From: Progne subis subis
Lineage: Eukaryota; Chordata; Aves; Passeriformes; Hirundinidae
NCBI GenBank assembly: GCA_022316685.1
Contig: JAKJHU010000030.1
Span: 18,312,893 to 18,376,892, forward strand
Length of the DNA stretch: 64,000 bases
Direction of reading: 5' to 3'
Positions 25,702 through 37,158 of the stretch are shown here, one piece after another. Under the pieces are notes generated by a model. That model saw nothing but the letters and a program-made list of their open reading frames with translations. It was not told the DNA's origin and made no database searches. The number at the start of each line of letters is the position of its first letter. The stretch's first letter is position 1. The translations under genes were made by a program, and so were the position numbers.

Positions 25702-25776
25702 GTCCTCAAGGACTGTCCTCCTCAAGGACTTGATTTCCCTTAGGATCCCACTTGGGATCCCACTTGGGATGACTTG
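25702..25776. repeat. Short local tandem duplications
   Basis: TCCTCAAGGACT occurs twice within 30 bases (25703-25730), followed by two exact copies of GGATCCCACTTG and a third partial copy (about 25743-25776). Both look like recent slippage duplications in otherwise unique sequence. Confidence 0.85.
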
Positions 25777-26296
25777 GGATTCCAATTGAGATCCAGAAAG
25801 CCTGAGTGGCGTTCTCAGCAGTGTTAGTTACCCCGGGTGTAGGTGGCCCCTGCAGGACTCAGTCACTCTGGAGAGGGAAAGGCTCACACCAGCATGGGAG
25901 GAAGGGAACAGATCTGGGCCAGGACTCAACCTGGGTAGCTTTAAGCACACATCTGCATAATGTGAAATAAGCATCTTGTCACTTTAGGCTCTCTTATCAG
26001 CCCAGATCATCCATTTGGCTTGGTTTTAGCTCAAGCACACCCTTCACATTCTGGCAAAGACCACAAAGAAAACACAGATGAACTCTCAGATAGCTCTACA
26101 GTGCTTCAGTTAGGGTGATTTAGCCTTGAGACACATGGCAGGAGCTCAGAAACACCTGTCCAAGTTCAGTTCCTGACCCATCAGAACCTTTCCCTGGGTT
26201 TTTCAAATGAGAGCCAAATGTGGCTCAGGCAAGAACTCCTGAAAAGTAAAGCAAACAGCTGGAAATCAATTCACCAAAGCTTTATTGCTAAAAAGC

Positions 26297-26324
26297 TCTA
26301 TTACTGGCCTGAGCCAGTAATAGA
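26297..26324. repeat. Perfect 12-bp stem, 4-nt loop hairpin
   Basis: TCTATTACTGGC at 26297-26308, loop CTGA, then the exact complement at 26313-26324. The stem does not extend usefully outward, so it is too short for a microRNA precursor by itself. Confidence 0.92.
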
Positions 26325-28467
26325 TTATGGGTATATTATTCTTGCCAGTCAGAGACTGTCTGTTCCGCACAGTCAAAACTGAAGATAAAGGCAGATCTGG
26401 GGAAATCAGTAATATTTTTTTTTCCTTTCCTGATACTTATTTGATTTTTCAGCCTTTCTGTCTCTTCCCATTGGGAAGTGAGTAAGAGGCAGGTCCATGT
26501 ACTCAGCTTCTAATGAAACTGCTGAGCGACAAGAGACAGCAAGACAATTAAATTCCATGGCCTGCTTGAACTAGAACCTGTTCATCAGGTCATTAATTTG
26601 GTCAATACTCAAACTTGTGTTAGTTTAGGTACATTAAATTAAATGTAGGTAAAAGCCTGGCTGGGAGTGGGTGCCTGGCTCGTGCTGTCAGCCATCCCAT
26701 GGCAATGCCCAGCAGAGCCAGCGTCGGGTGAGACACCAAAAACTTCAGCACAGACTGGTTCCCTACACAGCCTCACTCAGCCCCTGAGCTGCCTTCACTG
26801 AAAATGGGGTTTTCCTCAGTCAAGGCAGAGTGCAGGCAATGCCTGCAGCTGTATGCCCTCAGCTCTCTTGGAAAGGACTAGCTTGAGAGTCACAAGGAAC
26901 CAAAGGGTGAATAACCAGTGGAAACCAGCCTGTGGGACACAACAGAACTGCACTTCACAGAGCATCCTGCTTGCAAATAAACCAAAAGAAAATAGAAAAT
27001 GAAATTTAAAGGAAAACAAATGCACATTCCTTAAAGCCTTAAGCCCTTTTCAGAATTTTCTACTGAATTTCCCATATACAGGCAAATCCTTGGGCTGCCT
27101 GTGATATTGTGCCACATTAGTGGGCTGTCAAGTTCTACTGATGAACATGAATCAAGCTGTTCTGCCATCTCTGTGTTACAGCACTGCGGAATCAGAGTGA
27201 AATGAGGCTGGAGGGGGCACACAGCTGGCAGTCCCAGGCTGGAATCTATTCTGGATAGACAGCTGTCAAATGTTACACCTCCTGGAAGAGACATTTCCTT
27301 GCCTCCCACATTCTTTTTGCTTATTTAGCTAGATTCACTGCAAAAAACATTCTTCTAATTTTCAAATTAAGTCTTGTCTTTGAGATACTTCCTCATTGCA
27401 TCACGCCCCACATGGAATGAACGTGGAGAACAGACGATTTTTGCAGTAATCTGTTGTATATTGACCCCTGTGTCTTGACACCTGTCAGTCTTCCCCAGCC
27501 TGAACAAGCCCGGTCCTGTCCACCTTCCAATGCGTGTCGTTAGCACAGTGTCTCTAACTGACACATAGCTCTTCCCTGGGCCTACCCCAGACAGCCCAAA
27601 TTCTGTTTCCACATGGTGCTCACAAAACCTCAGACTGAGGTCTTACTCAAAGTGATGATTATTCTTCTCCTGTGGCTGCCTTTGCTATAGGAGCATGAGT
27701 TTGGTTATTTAGTCAAGACCAGGTTCTCACCCACCACCGTTTCCAGAACTTCTCCTGCAGATCTGCTTTCTCTCACTTTTACCTGTATAACTGAGACTCT
27801 CTGCCTAGGGGCTATGCCTGAAACCTTTGCTGCACTGTAATTTCTGTTTTCTTAAAAAGTTCTCAGATAACTTCTATTGAATGGCTCCCACCCATGAGCA
27901 TGTTTAATCAGACCCCACTTGGTGGTACCTGCACACTACATAAGTAGATTTCCTATTCCATCCTCCAGGGTTTCAGTGAAAATAATAACAGGCCAGACAG
28001 GCCAGTGCAGACTTCCATTCACAATAAACCATTTTTGTAGGTTTCTCCAGGCTATTATGCAGAGGTGTTCAAGCAGTTTTCCTCAAATAAATCATCTCTA
28101 GATCTTGCATTATTTTGTTATACCAGTAGCTTGAGAGAGGTGCCATGCTATGTTTGAAAACCAAAACTTTTCTTTCCCTCCAGGTTCATCTAAGGCTCTC
28201 TTGTTAATCCATACCCTGCCTAGATCCTACTTGAAACACTGCCTTTAGTTTCCCGTTTTGCCAGACTGACTTCTCAACACCATCTTTCCTTTCCTTCTGT
28301 TGTTTGTTTTTGATGTGGGCTGTTAAGTCTTTTGAGTGTATCTTTGGGTTGGTGTTACTGTCTCACCTAGTCAACAGAAAGTCCTTATTCCTTGACTTAA
28401 CACTTCCAAAAGAGGAATTATGCTCACAAATAAGGTGCTTGCACTAAAATCAAATTATAATCCAGTT

Positions 28468-28608
28468 AAAAAAAAAAAAAAAAGTGTTGATTGAGGGAAC
28501 TTTTGTTCTTTTTTTTATATTATAAGCAGGATAAATCAGTATAAATACCTGTCCTATACAGAAAACTAAGTTCTTGGAATGGAACTTTTTTTTTTTTTTT
28601 TTTTTTTT
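28468..28608. repeat. A16 and T23 homopolymers flanking about 100 bp
   Basis: A16 at 28468-28483 and T23 at 28586-28608 face each other and could pair as a loose inverted repeat. The sequence between them is AT-rich and unrecognised. Confidence 0.85.
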
Positions 28609-29589
28609 ACTTCTTTGAGCCCGTAGCTGAAATTTTGCCTGTAATTTGACCTCAGCCATTTACCCTGAAAAAACACCAGTGCTGTCTTGGGTGGAAGACA
28701 GTTCAAGAGTAAAGAAACATTTTTATTTTTCCTTGTAGGTACCTATGTAAATGCTGGCTACTTTAAATTCTTTTTTCAGCAAAGACCTGTGGTGAATCCA
28801 GCCCAAGGAGTGACCCAGCCACGCAGACACCAGCTGCCTGCTCCAGGGTGAGCTGATTACCCTCTGGGCTACGGCAGCTTCACTGACTGCACATCCTGAG
28901 ACAGCAGTGGGATCCTGAGGCAGAATGGGCTCATTGCAGTAGTTCATGTGGGCCTTTATTCAGTGTCATTTGGGATGGCTCATGGTATCTTTCCTTTGCT
29001 TCTCCTTGGGGCGTCTCACAGAGCATGTAAGCTACTGCATCATTTCTCTACATGCTGCCATACACAGATAAAAGCTCTCCAGTCTTCCTTTGGTCTGAAG
29101 GACCTAAGGTGAGCCAGCTGAACCAGAAAGAGAAAATCCTATTTCTGGCAGCCCTTCTCTAGGATATATGTCACATTTTTACACTCACTCAGGGATAGAA
29201 AGCCAGGCAGAGCTGATGCAGAGATGGGACCTCTACCCAGTTAGCACCTGTCCCTGTTAAAATGGCTGCAACAAGGTTGGAGAAAAGCCCTGGGTTACAT
29301 CCAGGTCCCAGACTCCTTGCTCAGAAGTTTACTCAGTTGCTTCCTTCTTTGATGCATCCCTTAAGCTATCACCTTACTGTGTACTGCTCTTGCTTCACTA
29401 CACAGTGAGGACGACTGCACAGAGAAAGCTTCTGTATGTGTCATGCATCAGCAAAAATTATCAAATCAAATAGGAAGGAGTGTCTGAGAAATACGTCAAT
29501 CACAGAGACCCTTCTCTCCCACTATAAGGCAAGCTGCACTCATGGAAGGCCACTGGCCCTCGGAGCATAAGGGTAACTAATGATGCTGT

Positions 29590-29685
29590 GTAGGAATTTG
29601 AGGAGTCCTGGGTTTTAGCCTCACTCTGCTGATCAGTTCACCTAAATTACTTATCTGAAGGTCAAAAAGAAGGGGAAACCCATTA
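29590..29685 (+). mobile_element. Possible ancient MIR-type SINE relic
   Basis: The stretch GAGTCCTGGGTTTTAGCC, followed by CTCTGCTGATCAGTTCACC and TTACTTATCTGAAGG, resembles the conserved central part of MIR/CORE-SINE elements (the block around a loss-of-tail CCTGGGTT...CTGCCACT...CACCT). The resemblance is partial and from memory; an alignment would be decisive. Confidence 0.25.
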
Positions 29686-31506
29686 AAAAACGTATTTCAG
29701 AAGGACATGTGGTGTTGGAGTCTATGACTAGGTCTCCTGCCATGACAGCTTTTCACCTGTCACTTTGCCTTGCTTTGACCTTCTGCTTTGGAGATTTGAC
29801 CTATATTTTGTGCCAAAAGCCAAGTTCTGTTCTTTTAACAAGAGAGTCAGCAATGGTATCTAAAGACCCCTGATACAAGGAAGAAGGTATGTGCCCATTA
29901 ATCCCATTAATTTGTGCATTAGCCATGTGAAAGAATGATTTGCTTTGACAAATAGAATGACCCAGAGTCTCTGAGGGAAGTGTGTGCTAAATAAGCTTCT
30001 TCAGATTTCCAAATTTCTTGGAATGAAGGCCCAGATTCATTTCACTGCCTGAATCCCACTGAAATTCATGGGAGACCAGAGCAATGGTGCTTTGCCAATG
30101 TGCCTGAACTCCAGTCCAGCAGCCAAGGCCTAGAGGCAGTGAAAAACTTCCACAAAGATCAGTGGAACAGGCTTCAAGAGACTGCCACTGTTAATATCTA
30201 ATGTTAATGTAACTTCTCAGGTGGATTAAATTGTTCCAGGCTTGTAGAAGTCAGTGGATCTTGTACATCTGAAATTAGCAGGGTCTCATCCCATTTCTCT
30301 CATGGTTTTGTGAGTGCCTCTCATGGTTTTTTTAACTGGAGTCTGCTGGCAGAGACTACAGCAATGGTCTGTTGGACTGCTCCTGGGAAGAGTGAGATAG
30401 GTGGAGTAATCTTTGTGCATTTTCCTCATCACAACACATTCCCATGAAAATGGAAATGCCACTAGGTGATCGTTAAGGTCCCTTCCAACAGAAGGAGGAG
30501 GACAGAGAGCTAGAGAGGTCTGAGATACCCTCATGTTTGCTGAAGTCTCCAAGACATTAGACATTATTCCCACAGACGTTTTGTAAAAGTGGATCAGTAA
30601 ATTAGAAGATAAAAATTCAGCTAAACATGGTGCCAGGTTGTAGCATGCCTCCCCATCAGTCTCCCTGCAGAAGATTTGGTAATCAGCTTTTAAATATTTT
30701 ATTTTCTGTGAATTTCAAGCATTTCCTCAGTGTGCTGAAATGTGCCAAGGATTGTGGCTTTTGATATTTAAGCCAAAGCCCAAAAATCTGTTGACCTGTC
30801 AAATATGATATTCCTAGTGTTTAATAATAATTTTTAAAATCCTGTAAAAGTCAGTTCAGAATATATTCCTGTTAAACAGACACTGGTGACTGCTTTAAAT
30901 CCTTCACTTAATGCCTGTGTGGAAGAGAGTAAGAGATAAGACCAAAGCCAACATATCCTTTGAGCACTGTGATCAAAGTACATAAAAGATACTTCAATAG
31001 AAGATTTTTGCTGTCAAAATTCAGCTTATACCCTAAAGCTCTCACACTGCACACTGGAGAAACTACTGAAGCACTAGTTTCTTTCAAACAGCAGCCTCTT
31101 GTGAAGAAACACACCCCAAACCCCTACAAACACTAGTAGAAGTCTGACCAGCTGTATCAGGATCAGATTGCTTATGGCCTGATTTGACCCTTCATTTAAA
31201 AATTTTATAAGGAAGGAATGTGTCACTAGTCCTATCAATAAGAACAGATCCGTCCTGGCAGACTGATGTGCCGACACACACTTTGAGAGCAGTCAGATCG
31301 TGTCACCAATCAATGGCCTTGAGCCGTACCAGCACTCCCAGGGACTGACTGCATTTTTCAGACCTGAGTTACAGGACAGATGAACTTCAAAAGACTTCTA
31401 AATTGCTGTTCCCATCACTGATTGTATCAGTGGATATATGCCCAATGTGCCCAATGTGATGGTGACAAATCTTCTCATCTCCCCAACTAAACTGTTGTGG
31501 GGTTTG

Positions 31507-31554
31507 TTTTTTTTTTTTTTTGGGGGGGGGGAGGGGCAGGGGGGTGATTTTTTT
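31507..31554. repeat. T15 run followed by G-rich G-quadruplex candidate
   Basis: T15 (31507-31521) is followed by G10, G4 and G6 runs separated by one and two bases (31522-31544), then another T run. The G segment can supply four or more G-tracts with very short loops, so quadruplex formation on the plus strand is expected. Confidence 0.9.
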
Positions 31555-31740
31555 TTAAGATCTAAACACATTGGAGCTGAATTCAGGACTAAAAAAATTG
31601 CCGTCTTTTAAAAGCCTACATGATAAACAGCAGAATAATAATTTGTTTGCTGGGTCCTCAAGAAAGGACAATGAGCCTTAGGTAACAGTGCCCATCATTG
31701 CTGAAATCATGAACACAACCATATGATCCTGTTGAAGAGA

Positions 31741-31990
31741 TAATCAGGAAGGCAAATGATAACATACAATGAGCTTGATTAATAGAGGCACATTGGCCAA
31801 ATTTTGTATTTCAAACTCAGTTAACAAACAAATTTAAATGACCTGTCTATTTGGAAGCAAATGACAAATTATTTCCACTTTGATTAATCAAGGTAGCATT
31901 GGTAAAACTGGTGTCTTTTTGAATAAGCAGGAATTTAGAATGAGTTACATTCGTGCTGGGAGAGTGCTTGTGATCAGAGCGTTTTGAATA
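31741..31990. promoter_or_regulatory. Candidate conserved non-coding element / enhancer
   Basis: About 250 bp of AT-rich, repeat-free sequence. It has two TTGATTAAT motifs about 105 bp apart, the second being the 12-bp palindrome TTGATTAATCAA at 31880-31891. There are also several ATTA and AAATGA/ACAAAT-type cores. Overlapping GATTA and TAATC sites suit bicoid-class or other homeodomain factors. No open frame is conserved across it. Proposed from motif density only. Confidence 0.25.
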
Positions 31991-33225
31991 AATTGGAAAA
32001 GAAGTTCCTGAGGGATCCAGTGAGGGCTAAACTTTAATGCCTGTGTACTAGAGAAGCTAATCAAGTCCCAAGCCAAGAGCATGGACCAGTGTGCTACTGT
32101 CTTCTGCCAAATTCAATAAACCTTGGACAGAAGAACATCCTAAAACTGTCCACATTTCGAAATGTGGTTACTTCTGAGATCTGTAATGCCCGCATGTGTG
32201 CCCAGAACAGCCTGACTTGAGGAAGGCAGGCAAGTTAAGAAAGATGTTAGAAGTATTCTTTGTTTTGTTTGGAATACCGGCTGGACACTGTTTCTCTCTA
32301 GACTGGTTGAGCTTCTCTGCACTGATGGTGTGTGACATCCCAGCTCCCCAGAGCCTTGCCCTTGGCTCTCACAGACACCCACACTGCTGTCCAAGGAGAA
32401 ACCTGCCTCCGATGGACACAGAGTACCTACCCCTAAAATAAGGGCTCTAAAGCATGAGCATTCCCTGAGAGGGAAGAGCAGGGCAAAATTAATTAGGAAA
32501 TGCTGATCAATCTTCATTTTGCCTCGGGGTGCTCCTTCACACTCTGTCTTGTTTTTCTGGTGCTTACAGGTCCCAGACTCCATTCAGCACCTTTTCAAGC
32601 GATTCAAGCACAGCGCAACCAGTCAACCCTCAATCACTGCAACATTTTTAACACCTCTCACACCTACCCTGCCCACTGGTAGAGTGAGACCTCTGAAGCA
32701 CTCTGACAAGTTTCCAGTGCAGGGTACCATGACCTCTACCTCCCACCCTCATCCAGCCCTTTCTGTGGCACTGGCTGAGCCTCCTGGCTCCTCAGTCCTG
32801 GGCACCGAGCTCGAAGTCGCCTCACCTTCTAGCAGGAGGTTGTAAAGCTGCTCTGAAATAAGACATGGCCCATAAGAATGGATGAATAAACATAATTCCT
32901 TGCTCTTCAAGGGAATAAAACCAACAGTGTTGTGGGTTTGGAAGTCGTCTTCTGTCTGCAAATCACAGAGCAAAGTCCCTCAATGATCAAGGAGGCATTA
33001 ATTGATATCTTCAGCTCAGCAGGAGCCACTTAGCAGTTCCTCTCTGTGCTCTGTGCTTTGGTTGCTCCTCAGGTTTGTCTTTTTGATACTCTCTCAGGGT
33101 TTTCATTAGTAGTTCAGAGATGCTGGTGCCATTAGACATCTGTTTTCTCCAGACAGTTCCTGAGGATTCACTATCTACACCTAAAGGAATCTACAAAAGG
33201 ACCAGGACTCATTAGCTGCCCCTCA
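31991..33225. other. Unique non-coding sequence
   Basis: About 1.2 kb. It includes an 18-bp perfect palindrome at 32150-32167. Reading frames of up to 147 codons on the minus strand (32140-32583) overlap plus-strand frames and show no domain. Confidence 0.5.
32150..32167. repeat. 18-bp perfect palindrome
   Basis: CCACATTTCGAAATGTGG reads identically on both strands and is centred on TTCGAA. There is no spacer, so it is a possible dimeric protein site rather than a stem-loop. Confidence 0.95.
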
Positions 33226-33759
33226 TGTAAGAACTTAAAGAGCACAGCTGTCTCAAACACTGTCAAGGCCACAGAAGAAACCTGCTGTAAGATAAGCCAC
33301 CACAGCAGGAACTTGAGATAAGAACAGAAGGGAGGGATTTCTGACAGTGAGGAGCAAATTCCAGGCCTGGGGAAGCCGAGCTCTGGTGAGTGCATCCTGG
33401 TTAACATATCCAGACAGAAATTCCCACTGTGGCAAAGCGTGGGAAAGGAAACAACTGCTCCTAAACATATCACTCCAAGTTATGAGAACAGCTTCTGCAA
33501 CCATCCCAGCAATACTCACAACTTGAACTGTATTAAGGTGGTAGCCTCAGAATGACTCTGGGACCCTCACCACTAGGAAGCCCGGGGTGAAAAAGGACCA
33601 ATGGGATACTGCTGGATCCATGGATGGTGACAATATTCTTCTTGATCTCTCTTGCTCTCTTTTCTATCTCTTTCTATCTCTTTACCTCACATTCACAGGT
33701 AAATAAAATCCATATTATTGTCTTTAGCGTATGGTCTTGTTTGCACCTTAATTGAGGCA
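33226..33759 (+). mobile_element. Solo LTR of an avian endogenous retrovirus (LTR A)
   Basis: About 530 bp with LTR organisation in plus orientation. It starts near TGTAAGAAC at 33226. The middle contains a CCATGGATGGTGA block, then a CT-rich run (about 33640-33690), AATAAA at 33702-33707 and a GCGTATGGTCTTGTTTGC-type U5 end. This layout matches a common passerine ERV LTR family as I remember it. No gag, pol or env sequence and no second LTR follow, so it is a solo LTR left by recombination. Both ends are approximate and I could not find a convincing target-site duplication. Confidence 0.65.
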
Positions 33760-33817
33760 GAGGCATCTCTCACTAATGGGACCTTGGCATAGCATTGCAT
33801 GGTTACAGCACTGCATT

Positions 33818-33972
33818 ACAGGCTGCTCAGAGAGGGTGTGGAGTGTCTCCCTCACCAGAGATACTCCAGAACAATCTGGACCTGATCCTGTGCGGTGTGC
33901 TCTGGGCTGGACCAGGCGACCCACTGTGCTTCCTTCCAACTGCACCCATCCTGGGCTTCTGTGATCCTGTGC
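33818..33972 (+). mobile_element. CR1 LINE 3' end
   Basis: Plus-strand CR1. It begins in the CTGCTCAGAGAGGGTGTGGAG segment (end of ORF2), continues through a GATACTCCAGAACA-type block and CGACCCACTGTG, and ends in TTCCAAC and CTGTGATCCTGTG at about 33971. Only about 155 bp remain. It begins about 60 bp after LTR A. Confidence 0.9.
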
Positions 33973-36020
33973 CCCGTAGGGTCACTTCTCTCCTCCCCTC
34001 CACAGGTTAGCCTCATCCCTGCTCCTTACTGGGAACCATGCTTGCCTGTACTGGTCCTGAAGGTGTGGTCTTTGAGGAACCTGCCCTGGTCACAACCATC
34101 CCAAGGAGCAAGGTAACGCTGCAGAGTCTGGACAGTTCTTGCACCCATGTCATACCCCTGTTCAGTTTATTAGTTCAGGTACTACTTATTCCAGCTTAAG
34201 CTATTGAGGACAAGTTTCTCCAGACTTAATGTCTAGGATAAGATTTAAACACATTTCTACTTAGCATAAGGTTTCAATATGTCAACATATTTTTTTATTT
34301 CCTGCATCATAGATAAGTCTGCATGTGGATATGATCACAAAAATAACCATGAGATGTGCAAGTGAATACAGCAGAAAACTGAAATGCTCTCTTATATTTT
34401 CATTTCAGAACAAATGTCAAGCAACATTATTTTTAAATTTTTTAAAAATCTTTTAAATGCTATCAAATCAGTACTTGAAAACTTCACTCTGTGTGTCAGT
34501 AGAGAAAGTTATTTCTCCATGGCTCTGTGATAAAACTTGCCAGAACAGTAGTATATTTCTCTGTATATTCAAGATTCACTGGCCTTCTGTACACTTGCAA
34601 TACCATTAGTGAAAATATGAGCATCGTCACTAAGTACTTGAGGCGAGAGAAGAAATTTGTGTGCAAGAGACAGAGAGATCTCTCATTCTCTGAAAGGACA
34701 TTTCTCAGATCTACAGCTTCTTACTGAAAATTCCCCTGGCTGGAAATGGTGCTGATGCACTGGGTGCATCCAATATTACAGCAATTTCACTGGAGGTCGA
34801 CTGTCAGGCACACAAATACTGACAAGCTTTGGTCAGGCTGATGTTGCCAAGCAAGTTCTCCACGTAATAGGTACTAAGAGACCACCCATACTGGCTCAGA
34901 GCAAGTGTACAAATAGTGAATAAGAGTTTCATATTGTACTTGGATTTCAAAAAGGCAAAGAGAACATCACATGGCCATAGGCAGCTAATGAGATTGAGGG
35001 ACTATATTCAAGACTTCAAAACAGCACTGAGAATGACAGAGTCAATATGATAGGTTTAAGTCAATTTACTAAAGGCTTATTCATGTCACAGGATCAGGTT
35101 CTCAGCATACACTTGCAGAAAATGTTGAAGACAATCACCATGTAAAACATGTAATAAAAAGATGACAATAAGTAATAGAAAAGAGTTTTTTTTCTAGCTT
35201 AACCAGGGGAAATGATTAATCCTTAGCTCTGATGTCAGATCAGGTTTTATTCCCATGCTGAGTCTGAGGAGAGCAGTCAGACAGGTACATCTGTCCCACA
35301 CTTCTCCTCAAGAACCACCAGAATTCACTGCTTGGGGACAGCCCAGCATGCTGTGCTTCAGATTTATGCATGAGGTAAAGCTACAAGGTAGAAACAATAC
35401 CATGAAATCACTTCACATCTAGACATATTTGTGCCCCTTCCTGGGTTTGTGTTTTATGGCTGTTGATTTTGATCTCCCCAAGGAACATCAGCTAAATGGG
35501 GGTTTGGATGTCTGTAGTGTCACACACCATTTACACCTGACACACTCAGACTCTGATGAAAAGTGCAGTGAAGTCAGTGACAGAATCTTCTTTCTTTCCT
35601 GTGGCACTGGATCAGGTTTTTGAAACTCAGACTTGCCATGGGAGAGAAGAGCCTGTACAGGTGACTGCCTCAGAATGGAAAACACATTGCTTTTACCTTT
35701 CTGATTTAGAGGTAGCTGAACAAGTTTTTCAATCTAAAATGATGCTTTCACCTCAGAAACTGGGAGACAGAGACACCCTTATCTACAGTCAGACTAGGAC
35801 ATGCCAGCCTGGGGCAATGATGCATTAGTCACAAGTATTAACATTTCCATCAGCACAAAAAGCAGGGGGATGGCTCAGGAAGTCAGAAATCTTGTTACGT
35901 CTAAGTCAGCAGCAGATTTCATCTTGTGAATCATTCTTGTTTATTCATGTGATTGGATTCTGCATGCAGCTTGTTTCCTTGTGAAATCTGGTGACTGAAG
36001 AAGGACAATCTCAGGTTTGG
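33973..36020. other. Unique non-coding sequence
   Basis: About 2 kb. No gene, RNA or transposon recognised. Confidence 0.5.
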
Positions 36021-36120
36021 GAAGGTAGAAGATCGAAGTGCCAAGGCACATCAGTATTACTCTTTAATTCCAGTGGTGCATTCATAACAGACTATAATAA
36101 CCAGATAACTAAAATTTACA
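36021..36120 (+). repeat. Copy 1 of an unidentified ~100-bp repeat pair
   Basis: Positions 36028-36069 match 38629-38670 at 40 of 42 bases. Resemblance continues more loosely to a shared ATTCAT and then CAGAT-ACTAAAATTT block near 36100-36117. The core contains the small palindrome GTGCCAAGGCAC. It is neither CR1 nor LTR by eye. Confidence 0.8.
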
Positions 36121-36961
36121 TGGACTGATAGTTTGGTTCAGAGCTATGCTGGCCCCCAGGAGAATGAGGAGGGAGGAAATGAAGGGGAGGGGGAAAGCAG
36201 TGTAAATATTTCACTGTAAAATATTGCCAGATTTGGAAATTTCTTTTCTGGAAAAAGAGCATCTCTCATTTTTTCTCCTGCAGGTAATAGCTAGAAAGAG
36301 CCTTTGACCTCAAATATAACTGCCTTTATGGAAGAAAAATAAGAGAAGATAAGAATTATCTCTGTTGCACTTATTTGAGTTGTAAGCATTTTCCTTGGAC
36401 AGAGTAACAACAGGATGCACATAGGGGAGAGAAAAGAACAGCAAAGATAAAACCTGCCATTTCTGATTTTGGTGCTAACTCTTGTAAACATGCTCACTGT
36501 AGGAGACAGGCAGACACAACATACTTTCAGGCCACCTGGAGACCTGGCAAACTTATGTCATTGTGGTGCTCTTTAGAACATTGCTATTTAGCTGCCTTTT
36601 TGGTGATGAGTTCACAGCCAAATGTTCTCTGAGCATGATCAATTTTTAAGCACAGGGCAAGAAAAATGGGAAAGAGAAAAAGTAAGCGTGGAAAGGGAAA
36701 GAAAAAATAAGAAATTGTATAATCTTGAGCTATTCAAGCTTTAGCAAAAGCCACTTGACAAAGAAGAAGAAAAAAAAAAAGCTAAATGTATTTCTTCACA
36801 TCCAATTTGTCCAGTCATCTCTCAAAGTGAATATATGAAACGTCAGCAACATCTGTGATTTTTGGAGTTCAGCAGATGGAAGGAATGACTCTGAGCCTTT
36901 TCACCTCTTCTTCAGTTATCACTCATATAATGTCAAACAAATTATCCCAAAAGGCCTTGTT

Positions 36962-37158
36962 AGGTGAGGCACTGGAACAGGTTGTCCAGGAATGCTGTGA
37001 ATGTCCCATCTGAGAAGTGTTCAAGGCCAGGTTGGTTGGGGCCCTGGGCAACCTGGTCTCATGGTTGTGGCAAACCTGCCTACAGTAGTGGGGTTGGAAC
37101 TAAATTATCTTAAAGGCTCCTTTCAACACAAAGTATTCTATGATTCTATGGTTCTGTG
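36962..37158 (+). mobile_element. CR1 LINE 3' end
   Basis: Plus-strand CR1 of about 200 bp. It starts in the GAGGCACTGGAACAGGTTG segment and runs through AAGTGTTCAAGGCCAGG and TTAAAGGCTCCTTTCAAC. It ends in two and a half octamers of the TATGATTC type at 37158. It carries only the last ORF2 codons and the 3' UTR. Confidence 0.95.

Larger units (their letters stand above)
22451..31740. other. Unique non-coding sequence with minor structures
   Basis: About 9.3 kb with no recognised gene. Separately listed items inside it are a candidate exon at 23110, T20 at 24840, local duplications at 25702-25776, a hairpin at 26297, A16 and T23 at 28468 and 28586, a MIR-like relic at 29590 and a T/G tract with G4 potential at 31507. 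The remainder shows no transposon ends or coding signal. Confidence 0.5.

Noticed and set aside
30458..30490. CR1-like GGTGATCGTTAAGGTCCC followed by TTCCAAC
   Set aside because: Only about 30 bases resemble the CR1 3' UTR and no tail or body follows; too short to call.
32140..32583. 147-codon minus-strand open frame
   Set aside because: Overlaps several plus-strand frames of similar length, has no domain, no splice context and spans an ordinary stretch.
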